NCBI GenBank assembly: GCA_002688095.1
Contig: NZCA01000004.1
Coordinates: 38,341-88,656, forward strand
Length of the DNA stretch: 50,316 bases
Direction of reading: 5' to 3'
DNA from: Nanobdellota archaeon
GTDB lineage: Archaea; Nanobdellota; Nanobdellia; SCGC-AAA011-G17; ARS1403
In this document: one piece after another, positions 24,929-33,528 of the stretch
How the letters are laid out: every line of letters starts with the position of its first letter
How positions within the stretch are numbered: the first letter of the stretch is position 1
Notes under the pieces: model-generated
The model's input: the letters and a program-made list of their open reading frames with translations, nothing else
What the model was told of the DNA's origin: nothing
Databases searched by the model: none
Position numbers and translations under genes: made by a program

Positions 24929-26083
24929 ATGATTGATAAATATACTCCTACTAAATTAAATGAAATTATTGGTCAAGATGTTAATAAAATTTTAGAATGG
25001 TTAGAAAATCCTAGAAAAAAAGCTTTGTTAATTCATGGTCCAGGAGGGATTGGAAAAACAAGTGCAGTTTATGCTTTGGCTAAAGAAAAAAAATTTGAAA
25101 TTTTAGAGATGAATTCTTCTGACTTTAGAAAAAGAGATCAAATAAAAAATATAATTGGGATAGCAAGTCAACAACAAAGTTTATTTGGGAATAAAAAATT
25201 AATTTTGATTGATGAAGTAGATGGGATAAGTGGAAGAAGCGATTATGGCGGGTTGGCAGAGTTAAGTAAAGTTATAGAAAAAACAAAACATCCAATTATT
25301 TTAACGGGAAATGAAATTTCTGGAAGTAAATTTAATACCTTAAGGAGAAAAGTGGAGTTATTAGAATTTAAATCCGTGGATTATTTAGAAATATTTACCT
25401 TGTTGAAAAAAATTTGCGAAGAAGAAAAAATAAAATATGATGAAGGGGATTTAAAAAATTTGGCGAGGAAAAATGGCGGTGATGTTCGAGCCAGTTTATT
25501 GGATTTGGAAAGAAGTATATTTGAAAAAAAATTAAATTTAGAAGGCGATGATCGAGAGTATAAAGAAAAAATCGAGGAAAGTTTATTGAGAGTTTTCAAA
25601 AGTAAAGATGTTAATATTTTGAAAGAATCTTTTTCTAATTTAAATGAAAATTTAGATGAGATTTTTATGTGGGTGGATGAAAATTTAAGTAAAGAATATG
25701 ATAATGAAAGTTTGATTAAGGCTTATGATAAATTAAGTAAGGCAGATGTTTACAAGGGAAGAATTTTGAGAAGACAATATTGGAGATTTTTAGTTTATCA
25801 ATCCGCTTTAATGAATGTAGGGATTGGTTTGAGTAAGGAGACAAAGAAAGTTGGATTTGTAGATTATAAAAGACCTAGTAGAATTTTAAAAATGTGGATT
25901 GCCAAACAAAGAAATACAAAAAGGAGAAATATTGCAGAAAAATTTGCAAGTAAAACCCACATTTCTAAGAAAAAAGCGTATCAAGAATTACCGGTATTAG
26001 TTAATTTTTTAAAGAGTGAAAAAGTTTCAAAAGAATTAGAACTAGATGATGGAGAGGTCAACTGGTTAATGGAGAGGAAATAA
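24929..26083 (+). CDS. rfcL: Replication factor C large subunit
   Basis: 384 residues. KYTPTKLNEIIGQ, Walker A GPGGIGKTS (37-45), MNSSDFRKRDQI, Walker B LIDEVDGISG and GDVRASLLDLE are the RFC-L pattern. Opens and loads the PCNA clamp with four small subunits. It is shorter than many archaeal RFC-L proteins and ends GEVNWLMERK with no evident PIP box or long charged tail. TCTATAAAAG (24898-24907) is a TATA box about 25 nt before the ATG, so probably leaderless. Confidence 0.93.
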   Translation: MIDKYTPTKLNEIIGQDVNKILEWLENPRKKALLIHGPGGIGKTSAVYALAKEKKFEILEMNSSDFRKRDQIKNIIGIASQQQSLFGNKKLILIDEVDGISGRSDYGGLAELSKVIEKTKHPIILTGNEISGSKFNTLRRKVELLEFKSVDYLEIFTLLKKICEEEKIKYDEGDLKNLARKNGGDVRASLLDLERSIFEKKLNLEGDDREYKEKIEESLLRVFKSKDVNILKESFSNLNENLDEIFMWVDENLSKEYDNESLIKAYDKLSKADVYKGRILRRQYWRFLVYQSALMNVGIGLSKETKKVGFVDYKRPSRILKMWIAKQRNTKRRNIAEKFASKTHISKKKAYQELPVLVNFLKSEKVSKELELDDGEVNWLMERK

Positions 26084-26088
26084 ATGAG

Positions 26089-26445
26089 TTACCTACTTTT
26101 CTGTTGATATTTTTGAAATAATTCAGTATATAGTGGTTGAAATCTATCTAATTTATGTCCTTCATTTAAGGAAAACACAGCACCACCCCAACGAAAACCA
26201 CAATAAGAATTAATCCAGAAATCTAAACTACCATCTTTATCATCGTCAGTTAAAAGCAATCTCCCAGGACCACCTCCCCTCTCAAACATCAAACAATTTT
26301 TGGTTTCGGTAGGCATAAATCCTTTAATGTTCTTTTCTCTAAATTCTGTTTCTTTTTGTTTAACTAGAGAAAATAGTAGGGATGTTCCAACTAAGTAAGC
26401 AGATAAACCTGCACCAAGGATTACATTTCTTAATTTTTTATTCAT
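26089..26445 (-). CDS. Membrane-anchored small protein, unknown
   Basis: 118 residues from ATG 26445, preceded by a clear ribosome-binding site GGAGG (complement of 26454-26458) 8 nt upstream. This decides against the in-frame ATG at 26460, which would overlap it. The N-terminus has one hydrophobic helix (VILGAGLSAYLVGTSLLFSL). The rest faces outside or inside and holds a LTDDDKDGSLDFWI segment resembling a calcium-binding D-rich loop, plus two cysteines. No family recognised. Confidence 0.6.
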   Translation of the reverse strand: MNKKLRNVILGAGLSAYLVGTSLLFSLVKQKETEFREKNIKGFMPTETKNCLMFERGGGPGRLLLTDDDKDGSLDFWINSYCGFRWGGAVFSLNEGHKLDRFQPLYTELFQKYQQKSR

Positions 26446-26531
26446 TTTTCTATCCTCCATTAATCATTATCAAATAGTAATTTTAATTTATTTAAGTACT
26501 TATCTTATTATAATTTACCAAAATACGAAAG

Positions 26532-26561
26532 GTTTATATATAAGTTTACCATTATAGTAAA
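26532..26561 (+). promoter_or_regulatory. Promoter and palindromic operator of the Lrp-like gene
   Basis: TATA box GTTTATATAT at 26532-26541 is followed by an inverted repeat with arms TTTAC (26545-26549) and GTAAA (26557-26561) that runs up to the ATG, covering the likely transcription start. Another TTTACC lies just upstream of the TATA box (about 26515). Lrp-family proteins commonly repress their own gene from such sites. Confidence 0.55.
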
Positions 26562-26562
26562 T

Positions 26563-27075
26563 ATGTTAAAAACACCTAAATTAGAATTTGGAGAAAGGGT
26601 AAAATTAGATAGTAAAGATAAAAAGATATTGGAATTGCTTCAAACAGATGGAAGAATGCCTATAAGTAAAATTTCTAGGAAAACAAGTATTCCCAGAGAT
26701 AGTGTAAAATATAGAATCAGAAGATTGGAGAAATTAAATGTGATTAGGTTTTATCATGCTTTTTTGAATCCGGCTAAATTAGGTTATCCCATGTATTCCT
26801 ATACTACCTTTAAATTATATCATTTAGATGAAAAAAGGGAAAAAGAATTTATTAATTTTTTAAATTCTATAAAGCAGGTTGTTTATATCTCTAAAACAAC
26901 TGGTGCTTGGGATGTGGCAATTGGCATATGTGCCAGAGATTTTAAAGACTTTGATGATGTTTTAAGAGAAATCAGAAGTAAATTTGCAGATGAAATAAAA
27001 GATATAGAAACAGGATCTGTAATTCAGGAATTTAAAGGTGACTACATGGCGGATTTGATTGAAGAAAATGAATAA
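26563..27075 (+). CDS. Lrp/AsnC-family transcription regulator
   Basis: 170 residues. N-terminal winged helix LDSKDKKILELLQTDGRMPI and KISRKTSIPRDSVKYRIRRLE, then a C-terminal RAM-like sensing domain (VVYISKTTGAWDVAIGICAR, DFDDVLREIRSKF). Binds DNA as dimers and higher oligomers, often with an amino acid effector; the effector cannot be read here. A palindrome lies over its own start, suggesting autoregulation. The following nuclease gene begins inside its last codons. Confidence 0.9.
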   Translation: MLKTPKLEFGERVKLDSKDKKILELLQTDGRMPISKISRKTSIPRDSVKYRIRRLEKLNVIRFYHAFLNPAKLGYPMYSYTTFKLYHLDEKREKEFINFLNSIKQVVYISKTTGAWDVAIGICARDFKDFDDVLREIRSKFADEIKDIETGSVIQEFKGDYMADLIEENE

Positions 27076-27940
27076 TAGAATAAAAACATTAAAGAGTAAA
27101 AAATTTAGGGAATTGAGAAGTAAATTACAAAGAGAATATTTCAAGAAAAACCCAGAGAAGAAAAAAGAAATTTCTAAAAAGCTTAAAAAAACTATGAGAA
27201 CTCCAGAGATGAGAAAAAAGAAAGCAGAGGATTTGAAAGCGTTTAGGAAAAAGAATTCTTTGAAATGGAAGGAGATAGAAGAAAAAAGGATAGAGGTTAT
27301 CAAAAGCAAAGAATATCGTAAGAAGAGGTCTGATCTTATGAAAAAATATCATAAAGAAAATCCTAAAGCGAGAAAAAATCAAGGAGGGAAATTGTCTCAA
27401 TGGATTAAGAATAACCCCGAGAAATGGAAAAAAGCGGTAAAAAAATCTGCAGATACTCGTTGTTCGTTGGAATTCCGAAAGCAAACTTCTCTAAAAGTAA
27501 AAAGTTTTATCAAAAACAATCCTCAATTTAGAAAAATATTAAAAGAAAGGGCAAAAAATATGTGGAAAAATGAAGAAAGTGTGAAGAAGATGATTAAAAC
27601 CCTTAAGATAAAACCAAATAAATCCGAACTAAAATTAATGCAAATGTTAAAAGAGAATAAATTTCCCTATAAATTTGTGGGTGATTTCAAAGTTATGTTA
27701 AATGGGAGAAATCCTGACTTTATCCATACTGACGGAAAGAAAAAACTAATTGAACTCTTTGGTGATTATTGGCATACGGGCGAAAGGATAAGTGCAAAGA
27801 ATGAAAAGGAACATGTAAAGGATAGAAAGAAACATTTTAGAAAATTGGGATATGATACTTTAACAATTTGGGAATCTGAACTGAAGGGATTCAATAATGT
27901 TGTTGAAAAAATTGAGATTTTTGAAAATAGACTACCATAA
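27068..27940 (+). CDS. Probable homing endonuclease: NUMOD-like repeats plus Vsr-like nuclease domain
   Basis: About 290 residues. The first two thirds are extremely basic, with repeated units of the form FR..RS.LQ.EYFKKNPEK and YRKKRSDLMKKYHKENPKA, like NUMOD3 DNA-binding repeats of homing endonucleases. The C-terminal ~100 residues (NKSELKLMQMLKEN, NPDFIHTDGKKKLIELFGDYWH, KHFRKLGYDTLTIWESELK) match the Vsr/EDxHD nuclease fold, with D of NPDF and E of IELF as likely metal ligands. The ATG overlaps the end of the Lrp gene by 8 nt. No intron or intein contains it, so it is free-standing. Biological target unknown. Confidence 0.75.
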   Translation: MNNRIKTLKSKKFRELRSKLQREYFKKNPEKKKEISKKLKKTMRTPEMRKKKAEDLKAFRKKNSLKWKEIEEKRIEVIKSKEYRKKRSDLMKKYHKENPKARKNQGGKLSQWIKNNPEKWKKAVKKSADTRCSLEFRKQTSLKVKSFIKNNPQFRKILKERAKNMWKNEESVKKMIKTLKIKPNKSELKLMQMLKENKFPYKFVGDFKVMLNGRNPDFIHTDGKKKLIELFGDYWHTGERISAKNEKEHVKDRKKHFRKLGYDTLTIWESELKGFNNVVEKIEIFENRLP

Positions 27941-27980
27941 TTTTATAAAGGGTTCTAAATTTTCTTAGGCTGGTGATACT

Positions 27981-28289
27981 ATGGAAATAAAAGATATTGA
28001 AGTCCGCCAGGGAAAAATAGATGTTTCTGGCGAAATCGTGAGTAAAGAAGAACCTAGAGAATTTGATAAATTTGGAAATAAAATAAGGGTTTGTAATTGT
28101 GATTTCAAAGATGATTCTGGAAATATTAAATTAACCCTATGGAATGATGAGGTTGAGAAGGTAAACGTGGGCGATATTGTTAAAATTACCAATGGTTATT
28201 GTAATGAATATCAAGGGGAAAAACAATTAACTGCTGGGAAATTTGGTCAATTAGAAATTGTTAAGGCTGAGGAAGTTAAGAATGATTAA
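27981..28289 (+). CDS. Short OB-fold single-strand DNA-binding protein
   Basis: 102 residues, one OB fold: KIDVSGEIVSKEEPREF, NKIRVCNCDFKDDSGNIKLTLW, VNVGDIVKITNGYCNEYQG, QLTAGKFGQLEIV. This resembles archaeal/SOSS-B-type minimal single-strand DNA-binding proteins or a lone RPA fold. A GGTGAT ribosome-binding site lies about 6 nt before the ATG. The stop overlaps the converging unknown gene by 14 nt. It is distinct from the two-domain OB protein next to MCM, so the organism has at least two such proteins. Confidence 0.78.
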   Translation: MEIKDIEVRQGKIDVSGEIVSKEEPREFDKFGNKIRVCNCDFKDDSGNIKLTLWNDEVEKVNVGDIVKITNGYCNEYQGEKQLTAGKFGQLEIVKAEEVKND

Positions 28290-29469
28290 CTTTTCTTCTT
28301 GAATATTTTTCTTCAACCAATTCCAAGAAAGCATCTACAAAATGGGGATCTGCACAGAATCCTCTTTCTCTTTTTATAGTTCTGGTTTCTGCAAGGGCGT
28401 TCAGGGAACTGCCATGTCTTTCTACAGAACTTACAAATCTTTCTGCTAAATAGAGTGCTCCATATAGGGGGGATTCAATGTTTCTAATTGTGAGGTTGCC
28501 TTGTTCCTGCATCCCCAGATATTCAGCTTCTTTGTGTAATAATCCGCTAGCATCTTGCGAACGATTTATATTGGTAGGTAAGTAAACATAGCGATTCCCC
28601 GCTAATTCTGCTTCTCTTCCATCCCTTCTAGAATGACGGTGGGACATAATTTCTATCTCTTGATTAGTTATCCCATCAATGTTAAATTCCTCATCACCTT
28701 TCCCTACCTTAAATAATTTCAAAGGAATTAAAAAATCCCTATATCTGTAAGGTTCTCCCTCTTTATCTAATTTTAATAACTCGGCGCCATAGTCAGAAAC
28801 ACCGGATAATAAAGAAGCTACAGTTAGTTCTCTTAGCATATTTTCATCTCGTTCTCCTGCTCTGTAGGCGATAGCATTTGCCCAAGTAGTTACCTGAAAA
28901 GCATGTTCAAACTCGTTTTTGTTTGAGGAAAAATAAAGAAGAATGATCGGATTATCACTAAAAGTGGGCCGGATTATATTCTGATAAACAGTAGTGTTGA
29001 ATTCATCTGAGATCAAGACTCTTTCCAATTTTTTTTGTTCTTCAGATTTTTGAGCCAAGGTTTTTTCTTCAAAATTAATAGATCTTACTACAGCTCGAAC
29101 CTGTTGATTTAACTTTCTGATTTCTTTTATAGCCCCTTGCCTATAACTTTGAGCCAAGGGTTCAATGATTTCGAGAGTCTGTACTGCTTGCCCAAATTTC
29201 CCAAAGAAATCTGCCTTTTCTCTTTGATTGCGGAATTTCCAAACTTTTAGGGAGCGATTGAATCTCCAATCAAGATTATAAGTTTCTGGATTTGCAAGCC
29301 TTTCCAAAGAAGCCCCATCTACATCAGATCCGACACCACATAAAAGAGCTTCCTGATTGGTATAACCTACCCCTTCAGCATAGACCAAGACTTCTCCAGA
29401 GGCCAGTCTTGTACCCAATGTTTCAATACGTATCTCCTCGGTGGGAGGAAGTTCATCTAATAAAGACAT
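28276..29469 (-). CDS. Degenerate HD-GYP-like domain protein
   Basis: 397 residues. No signal or membrane segment. Residues ~190 onward follow the helix order of HD-GYP phosphodiesterases: FEHAFQVTTWANAIAYRAG, LTVASLLSGVSDYG where a functional enzyme has LLHDIG, MSHRHSRRDGREAELAG, and the closing ALYLAERFVSSVERHG ... GFCADPHFVDAF, like the AD.YDAL..R / FDP.VV.AF ends. The HD pair and GYP residues are missing, so it is probably not a c-di-GMP phosphodiesterase and may act as a binding or scaffold protein. The fold assignment is by pattern only. Confidence 0.5.
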   Translation of the reverse strand: MSLLDELPPTEEIRIETLGTRLASGEVLVYAEGVGYTNQEALLCGVGSDVDGASLERLANPETYNLDWRFNRSLKVWKFRNQREKADFFGKFGQAVQTLEIIEPLAQSYRQGAIKEIRKLNQQVRAVVRSINFEEKTLAQKSEEQKKLERVLISDEFNTTVYQNIIRPTFSDNPIILLYFSSNKNEFEHAFQVTTWANAIAYRAGERDENMLRELTVASLLSGVSDYGAELLKLDKEGEPYRYRDFLIPLKLFKVGKGDEEFNIDGITNQEIEIMSHRHSRRDGREAELAGNRYVYLPTNINRSQDASGLLHKEAEYLGMQEQGNLTIRNIESPLYGALYLAERFVSSVERHGSSLNALAETRTIKRERGFCADPHFVDAFLELVEEKYSRRKVNHS

Positions 29470-29536
29470 AGTTAATCCTCTAGAAAATTCTATTTTTAAA
29501 GGTTACTATTGTTAAGTTATAAAGTATATATTAGGA

Positions 29537-30388
29537 TTATATCATTAGAGACTTTAATCTTTCAACCCTTTTCTCTGTTGGTGGGTGGGTCATAAATAGG
29601 CTTAGAAGTTTTTTTCCTCTAAAAGGATTTACTATAAATAGGCTGTTTGTAGAGTCTGTGCCCATTCGCATAGGGGCTTGTTTGCCATAATCTTCTAGCT
29701 TTTCTAAGGCGTTAGCTAAAGGTGCGGCGTTATGGATAAACCTGGCCCCGGTTTCATCCGCGATAAATTCTCTAGATCTGGAAATAGCTAAATGAATTAA
29801 GGTAGCGGCCAGGGGGGCAACAATAGCCAAAATTAATAAACCAATTACATTGTTATCACCATCTCTATCTCCCCCTATCCCCCCAAATATAGCCCCCCAA
29901 CGAGCCATAAAGGCGACGTAAGAAATAACAGAAGCAATAGTAGCTGCTATAGTGGAAATTAGCATATCTCTGTTTTTGTCATGGGCAATCTCGTGAGCAG
30001 TTACACCTTTTAACTCTTCTTCGGAAAGTAAATCTAAAATACCTTGAGTATAACCTAAAACAGCTTTCTGGGGGTTCGGACCTGTACAGAAAGCATTTGG
30101 ATTCTCTGAAGGGACGATATAAATTTTGGGTTTGGGGACATTTGCTAATTGCGAGACTTCTTGAACCATTTTATGTAGGTCTGCATATTCTTCTAAGGAA
30201 GCTTCTTTAGCTTTGTACATCTTTAAAACTAATTTATGAGAGTAAAAGTAAGAACCAACGTTCATTACAATAGCAAATACAAAAGCAAGAGCCAAACCAG
30301 AATAACCGCCAAGTAATTGGCCTATGGCTAATAAAATACCAGTTAAGATACCCAAGAACAAAACAGTCTTTAATTGGTTATTTAGCAT
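29537..30388 (-). CDS. htpX: HtpX-like membrane zinc metalloprotease
   Basis: 283 residues. N-terminal pair of membrane helices, zinc site HEIAHDKNRD (HExxH), two further membrane helices (LISTIAATIASVISYVAFMA and LLILAIVAPLAATLIHLAI) and the third ligand in FIADETGA. This M48B peptidase degrades damaged membrane proteins with the catalytic site facing the cytoplasm. The C-terminal FMTHPPTEKRVERL is typical. It runs divergently from the small membrane protein gene at 30471. Confidence 0.95.
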   Translation of the reverse strand: MLNNQLKTVLFLGILTGILLAIGQLLGGYSGLALAFVFAIVMNVGSYFYSHKLVLKMYKAKEASLEEYADLHKMVQEVSQLANVPKPKIYIVPSENPNAFCTGPNPQKAVLGYTQGILDLLSEEELKGVTAHEIAHDKNRDMLISTIAATIASVISYVAFMARWGAIFGGIGGDRDGDNNVIGLLILAIVAPLAATLIHLAISRSREFIADETGARFIHNAAPLANALEKLEDYGKQAPMRMGTDSTNSLFIVNPFRGKKLLSLFMTHPPTEKRVERLKSLMI

Positions 30389-30470
30389 AATACTTTATAG
30401 AAAACAAGTTTTAAAAAGATAGCGATAGATTTATATAAAAGAATTCTATTTAAAAAGTCAAGGTGATAAT

Positions 30471-30854
30471 GTGGTAGCTACAGAGATTGTTGTAACAACA
30501 ATTTTGAAGATTATATTTTCTGTTATTTTAGCTTATGTTGCAATAGCATTTATACTTCCCATGATTCGGGCCTTGGTGAAAGAAATTATTGAAGAACCTA
30601 GTGCAGTGAGTGGTTTTATGTCCCTCCTAGTTATAGTGGTTTATGTTTTTTTATTTAAAGAAATAATTAAAATTTTGACATCTCTTCCGGTGGATGCTCC
30701 AGCAGAGGGTGCAGAAGCAAGCAAACCTTTGTTAAGTTATTTATCTGTTTTAGAACCAGGGATTGGAATTTTAGATCAATTGCTTCCTTATGTTGGATGG
30801 GTTTTATTAGGCTCTTTAATTGCATTTGGATTGAGACATTATTTCAAGAAGTAA
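30471..30854 (+). CDS. Three-helix membrane protein, unknown
   Basis: 127 residues from GTG 30471. Three hydrophobic segments (about 8-32, 47-65 and 104-121) with a small loop rich in Ala/Pro/Glu between the second and third. A TATA-like TTATATAAAA is at 30431-30440 and a GGTGAT ribosome-binding site just before the GTG (close spacing). It lies 31 nt before the HerA-type ATPase on the same strand and may be its membrane partner, though that gene has its own TATA box. Family not recognised. Confidence 0.65.
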   Translation: MVATEIVVTTILKIIFSVILAYVAIAFILPMIRALVKEIIEEPSAVSGFMSLLVIVVYVFLFKEIIKILTSLPVDAPAEGAEASKPLLSYLSVLEPGIGILDQLLPYVGWVLLGSLIAFGLRHYFKK

Positions 30855-30885
30855 GTTTATATAAAATAAAATTCTAGTTTAAGTT

Positions 30886-33318
30886 ATGGCTTACGATATT
30901 ATAATAGGGAGAAGTGAAGAGGATAAAAAATTATTTGGAAAAGAAGGGACTGTTTTTCTAGGGAAGACTTATGTGCAGATGGGAAGGATTACGAGTTTAG
31001 CTAATCCTGTTTATTTAGATGTGGCGAGAAATCATACTATTTTAGTATGTGGCAAACGTGGATGTCTTACAGAAGACACTTTTATCTTTACAGATAAAGG
31101 ATATAAAGAAATAAAAAAATTTAATGAAAATAAAGACAAAATATATTCATTTAATAAAAAAAATAAAAAATTTGAATTAGAAAGAGCAAAACTTATTTCT
31201 TATGATATAAATGAAGAACTCTATGAAATAACCTTAAAAGATGGTCAAGAATTAATTGCTACAGCAGAACATCCATTTTTAGTTAAATCTAATAAATTTT
31301 ATTCTTGGAAGATTGCTTCTGAAATAACTGTTGAAGATAAAATTGTAAGTTTAGTAAATCTTCCAGAGACTAAAAATAAAGAAGGTATTGGTAAAGAAAT
31401 GGCTCGGCTTCTTGGATTTATACTTGCAGATGGAAATTTGTTTGTTCAAAAAGGCAGATTTAAAGATGGTAAGGGATATTGGTATAATGGCACCAAAAAA
31501 AGATTAAGAATCTTTAATGCACAAGAGGAAGTACTTATTTGTGCTAAAAAAGATTTAGAAAAGATATTCAACATTCAAGCAAAGAGATATAAAAGAGAAA
31601 AATACAATCATGAAGTTATTGAAACAAAACAGCAGAGGGTTGTTGATGAATTTGTTAAACTGGGAATTCCTGTGGGTAAGAAAGATAGTGTAATTCGTGT
31701 TCCAAAAAAAATATTTTCGTCTCCCAAATCAACAATTGCTCAATTTCTTAAAGCATTAATTTCTTGTGATGGAACTGTTGATAAAAAAGGTTCTAGAATT
31801 CAATATTATTCTAATTCAAACTTATTTTTAAAAGACTTGCAACTTCTATTAAGTTACTTTGGTATTCATGGAAGAGTTAGAAATAAAAAAGTAACCTGTA
31901 ATGGTAAAAAATTCTTAAGCTATGTGTTAGATATAATGGACTATTCCTCTTTGAAAATATTTGAGAAAAAAATAAGTTTATTTTCTGAAGAAAAAAGATC
32001 CAGACTTAAAAAAAGAAACTTTTGGAGAATCCCTAAAAGAAAATCTACAGAATATATTTCAGAGAATTTATTTTTTGAACCCCTAACTAAGATTTCTAAG
32101 AAAAGGTATAATACAAAAGTGTACGATTTAAGAGTTCCTAAAAATCATTCATTTATAGCTAATGGAATTATATCCCATAATTCAGGTAAGTCTTATTCTA
32201 TGGGGGTTATGACAGAAGGTGTGATTGATTTTCCTGAAGAAGTGAAGAATAATATGAGCATTATCATTTTTGATACCATGGGGATCTTTTGGACTATGAA
32301 ATATAAAAATGAAAAAGATGAAATGTTATTAGAGGAATGGGGTTTAGATTCTAAAGGTTTGGACATTGATTTGTTTGTACCAAAGGGTTATTATCAAGAT
32401 TACAAATCTAAGGGGATTCCTGCGGATTACGAGTTTGGTTTACAACCCAGGTTATTGAATGCGGCAGATTGGTGTGGGGTTTTTAATATTGATATAAACA
32501 GTGATGAAGGAGTATTAATAGCTAGGGTTTTGAAAAAATTAAGTGGGGACTATAGTGTAAATGAGATTACCTATCATTTGGAAGAAGATCAAAAAAGTGA
32601 CGAAAGAGTCAAAGAAAGAGTGCAAGGGATGTTTATTTCAGCCAATACTTGGGGTTTGTTTGATGAGGAAGCTGTGGATTTAAGCAAAATAGCTGAGAGA
32701 GGAAGGGTAAATATCATTGATTTGAGTTGTTATGGTCAGATTACAGGGAGTTGGAGTATTAAATCTTTAGTGGCGGGAATAGTGGGTCAAAAATTATTAG
32801 CAGACAGGATTATCGAGAGGAAAAGAGAAGAAGTAGAAAATATTGAGAGAGGGTATAGTTTGTTTAGACAAGAAGGAATTAAAAGTAAATTGCCTTTGTT
32901 ATGGATCTTTATAGATGAAGCCCATAATTTTTTACCTAAAGATAAAGAGACTCCGGCTACAAATGCTTTGATTTCTTTATTAAGAGAAGGCAGGCAACCC
33001 GGAATAAGCATGGTCTTAGCTACCCAACAACCAGGGAAAGTGCATGATGATGTTATAACTCAAAGTGATATTGTGTTATGTCATAGAATAACTGCGAGCC
33101 AGGATATGGATGCTTTAAATTCGATGATGCAAAGTTATATGGAGAAAGGTTTAACCCAAGCAATTAATGATTTGCCTAAAGAAAAAGGGGCAGGAGTTAT
33201 ATTGGATGATGTATCTGAGAGGATTTATCCTTTAAGGGTTAGACCCAGAATTAGTTGGCATGGTGGTGAAGCTCCAAGTGCATTAAAAGGAAAGAAAAGT
33301 TTGGAGTTAGGGTTTTAG
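30886..33318 (+). CDS. HerA/VirB4-like ATPase interrupted by an intein
   Basis: Precursor 810 residues, mature 437 after removal of a 373-residue intein. The Walker A loop is GKRG | SGKSYSMG, split by the intein; Walker B is LLWIFIDEAHNFLP; then LREGRQPGISMVLATQQPGKVHDDV and a Gln/Arg-containing sensor region follow. This is the HerA-FtsK class of hexameric pumping ATPases, which drive DNA resection (with NurA), DNA transfer or secretion. No NurA gene is adjacent; membrane-protein genes are, so a transport role is as likely as repair. TATA box at 30856-30865. Confidence 0.9.
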   Translation: MAYDIIIGRSEEDKKLFGKEGTVFLGKTYVQMGRITSLANPVYLDVARNHTILVCGKRGCLTEDTFIFTDKGYKEIKKFNENKDKIYSFNKKNKKFELERAKLISYDINEELYEITLKDGQELIATAEHPFLVKSNKFYSWKIASEITVEDKIVSLVNLPETKNKEGIGKEMARLLGFILADGNLFVQKGRFKDGKGYWYNGTKKRLRIFNAQEEVLICAKKDLEKIFNIQAKRYKREKYNHEVIETKQQRVVDEFVKLGIPVGKKDSVIRVPKKIFSSPKSTIAQFLKALISCDGTVDKKGSRIQYYSNSNLFLKDLQLLLSYFGIHGRVRNKKVTCNGKKFLSYVLDIMDYSSLKIFEKKISLFSEEKRSRLKKRNFWRIPKRKSTEYISENLFFEPLTKISKKRYNTKVYDLRVPKNHSFIANGIISHNSGKSYSMGVMTEGVIDFPEEVKNNMSIIIFDTMGIFWTMKYKNEKDEMLLEEWGLDSKGLDIDLFVPKGYYQDYKSKGIPADYEFGLQPRLLNAADWCGVFNIDINSDEGVLIARVLKKLSGDYSVNEITYHLEEDQKSDERVKERVQGMFISANTWGLFDEEAVDLSKIAERGRVNIIDLSCYGQITGSWSIKSLVAGIVGQKLLADRIIERKREEVENIERGYSLFRQEGIKSKLPLLWIFIDEAHNFLPKDKETPATNALISLLREGRQPGISMVLATQQPGKVHDDVITQSDIVLCHRITASQDMDALNSMMQSYMEKGLTQAINDLPKEKGAGVILDDVSERIYPLRVRPRISWHGGEAPSALKGKKSLELGF
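31063..32181 (+). mobile_element. Intein with LAGLIDADG endonuclease in the P-loop of the HerA-like ATPase
   Basis: Residues 60-432. Starts CLTEDTFIF, block B ELIATAEHPFLV, two LAGLIDADG helices (ARLLGFILADGNL and FLKALISCDGTV), block F KVYDLRVPKNH and ends GIISHN, with Ser as the +1 extein residue (S of SGKS). All splicing nucleophiles are present. Sitting in the ATP-binding loop, it makes the protein inactive until spliced. Insertion between G and SGKS is a favourite site for inteins in P-loop ATPases. Confidence 0.94.
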
Positions 33319-33528
33319 GATTTTAATCCCCAGTTCAGTTTCTATTTCTTTAATTTTTCTTACCATTGTTTCTGGGAGATTTTGTTTCTTTGTTAATTTT
33401 TTCACAATATCCACTAAAATCTGATCTGGCACTCCTGCTTTAATGGTTTTTTCTAAATTAGTTATGGCCTTTTCTAATAGGGTTAAGATTTCACGTCCAT
33501 CAGATCCTTTTTTTGCCATTTTATTCAT
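33307..33528 (-). CDS. Small helical protein, unknown
   Basis: 73 residues (70 if the ATG at 33519 is used). Predicted all-helical and charged (EILTLLEKAITNLEKTIKAG, TMVRKIKEIETELGI). No membrane segment or motif. It overlaps the end of the DUF2391 gene by 8 nt with the first ATG, so the two form one unit, and converges on the HerA-like gene with a 12-nt overlap. Function unknown. Confidence 0.6.
   Translation of the reverse strand: MNKMAKKGSDGREILTLLEKAITNLEKTIKAGVPDQILVDIVKKLTKKQNLPETMVRKIKEIETELGIKILKP

Noticed and set aside
27941-27980. Displaced tail of the Lrp gene after the Vsr-like nuclease
   Set aside because: No codons resembling the Lrp C-terminus were found in the short gap.
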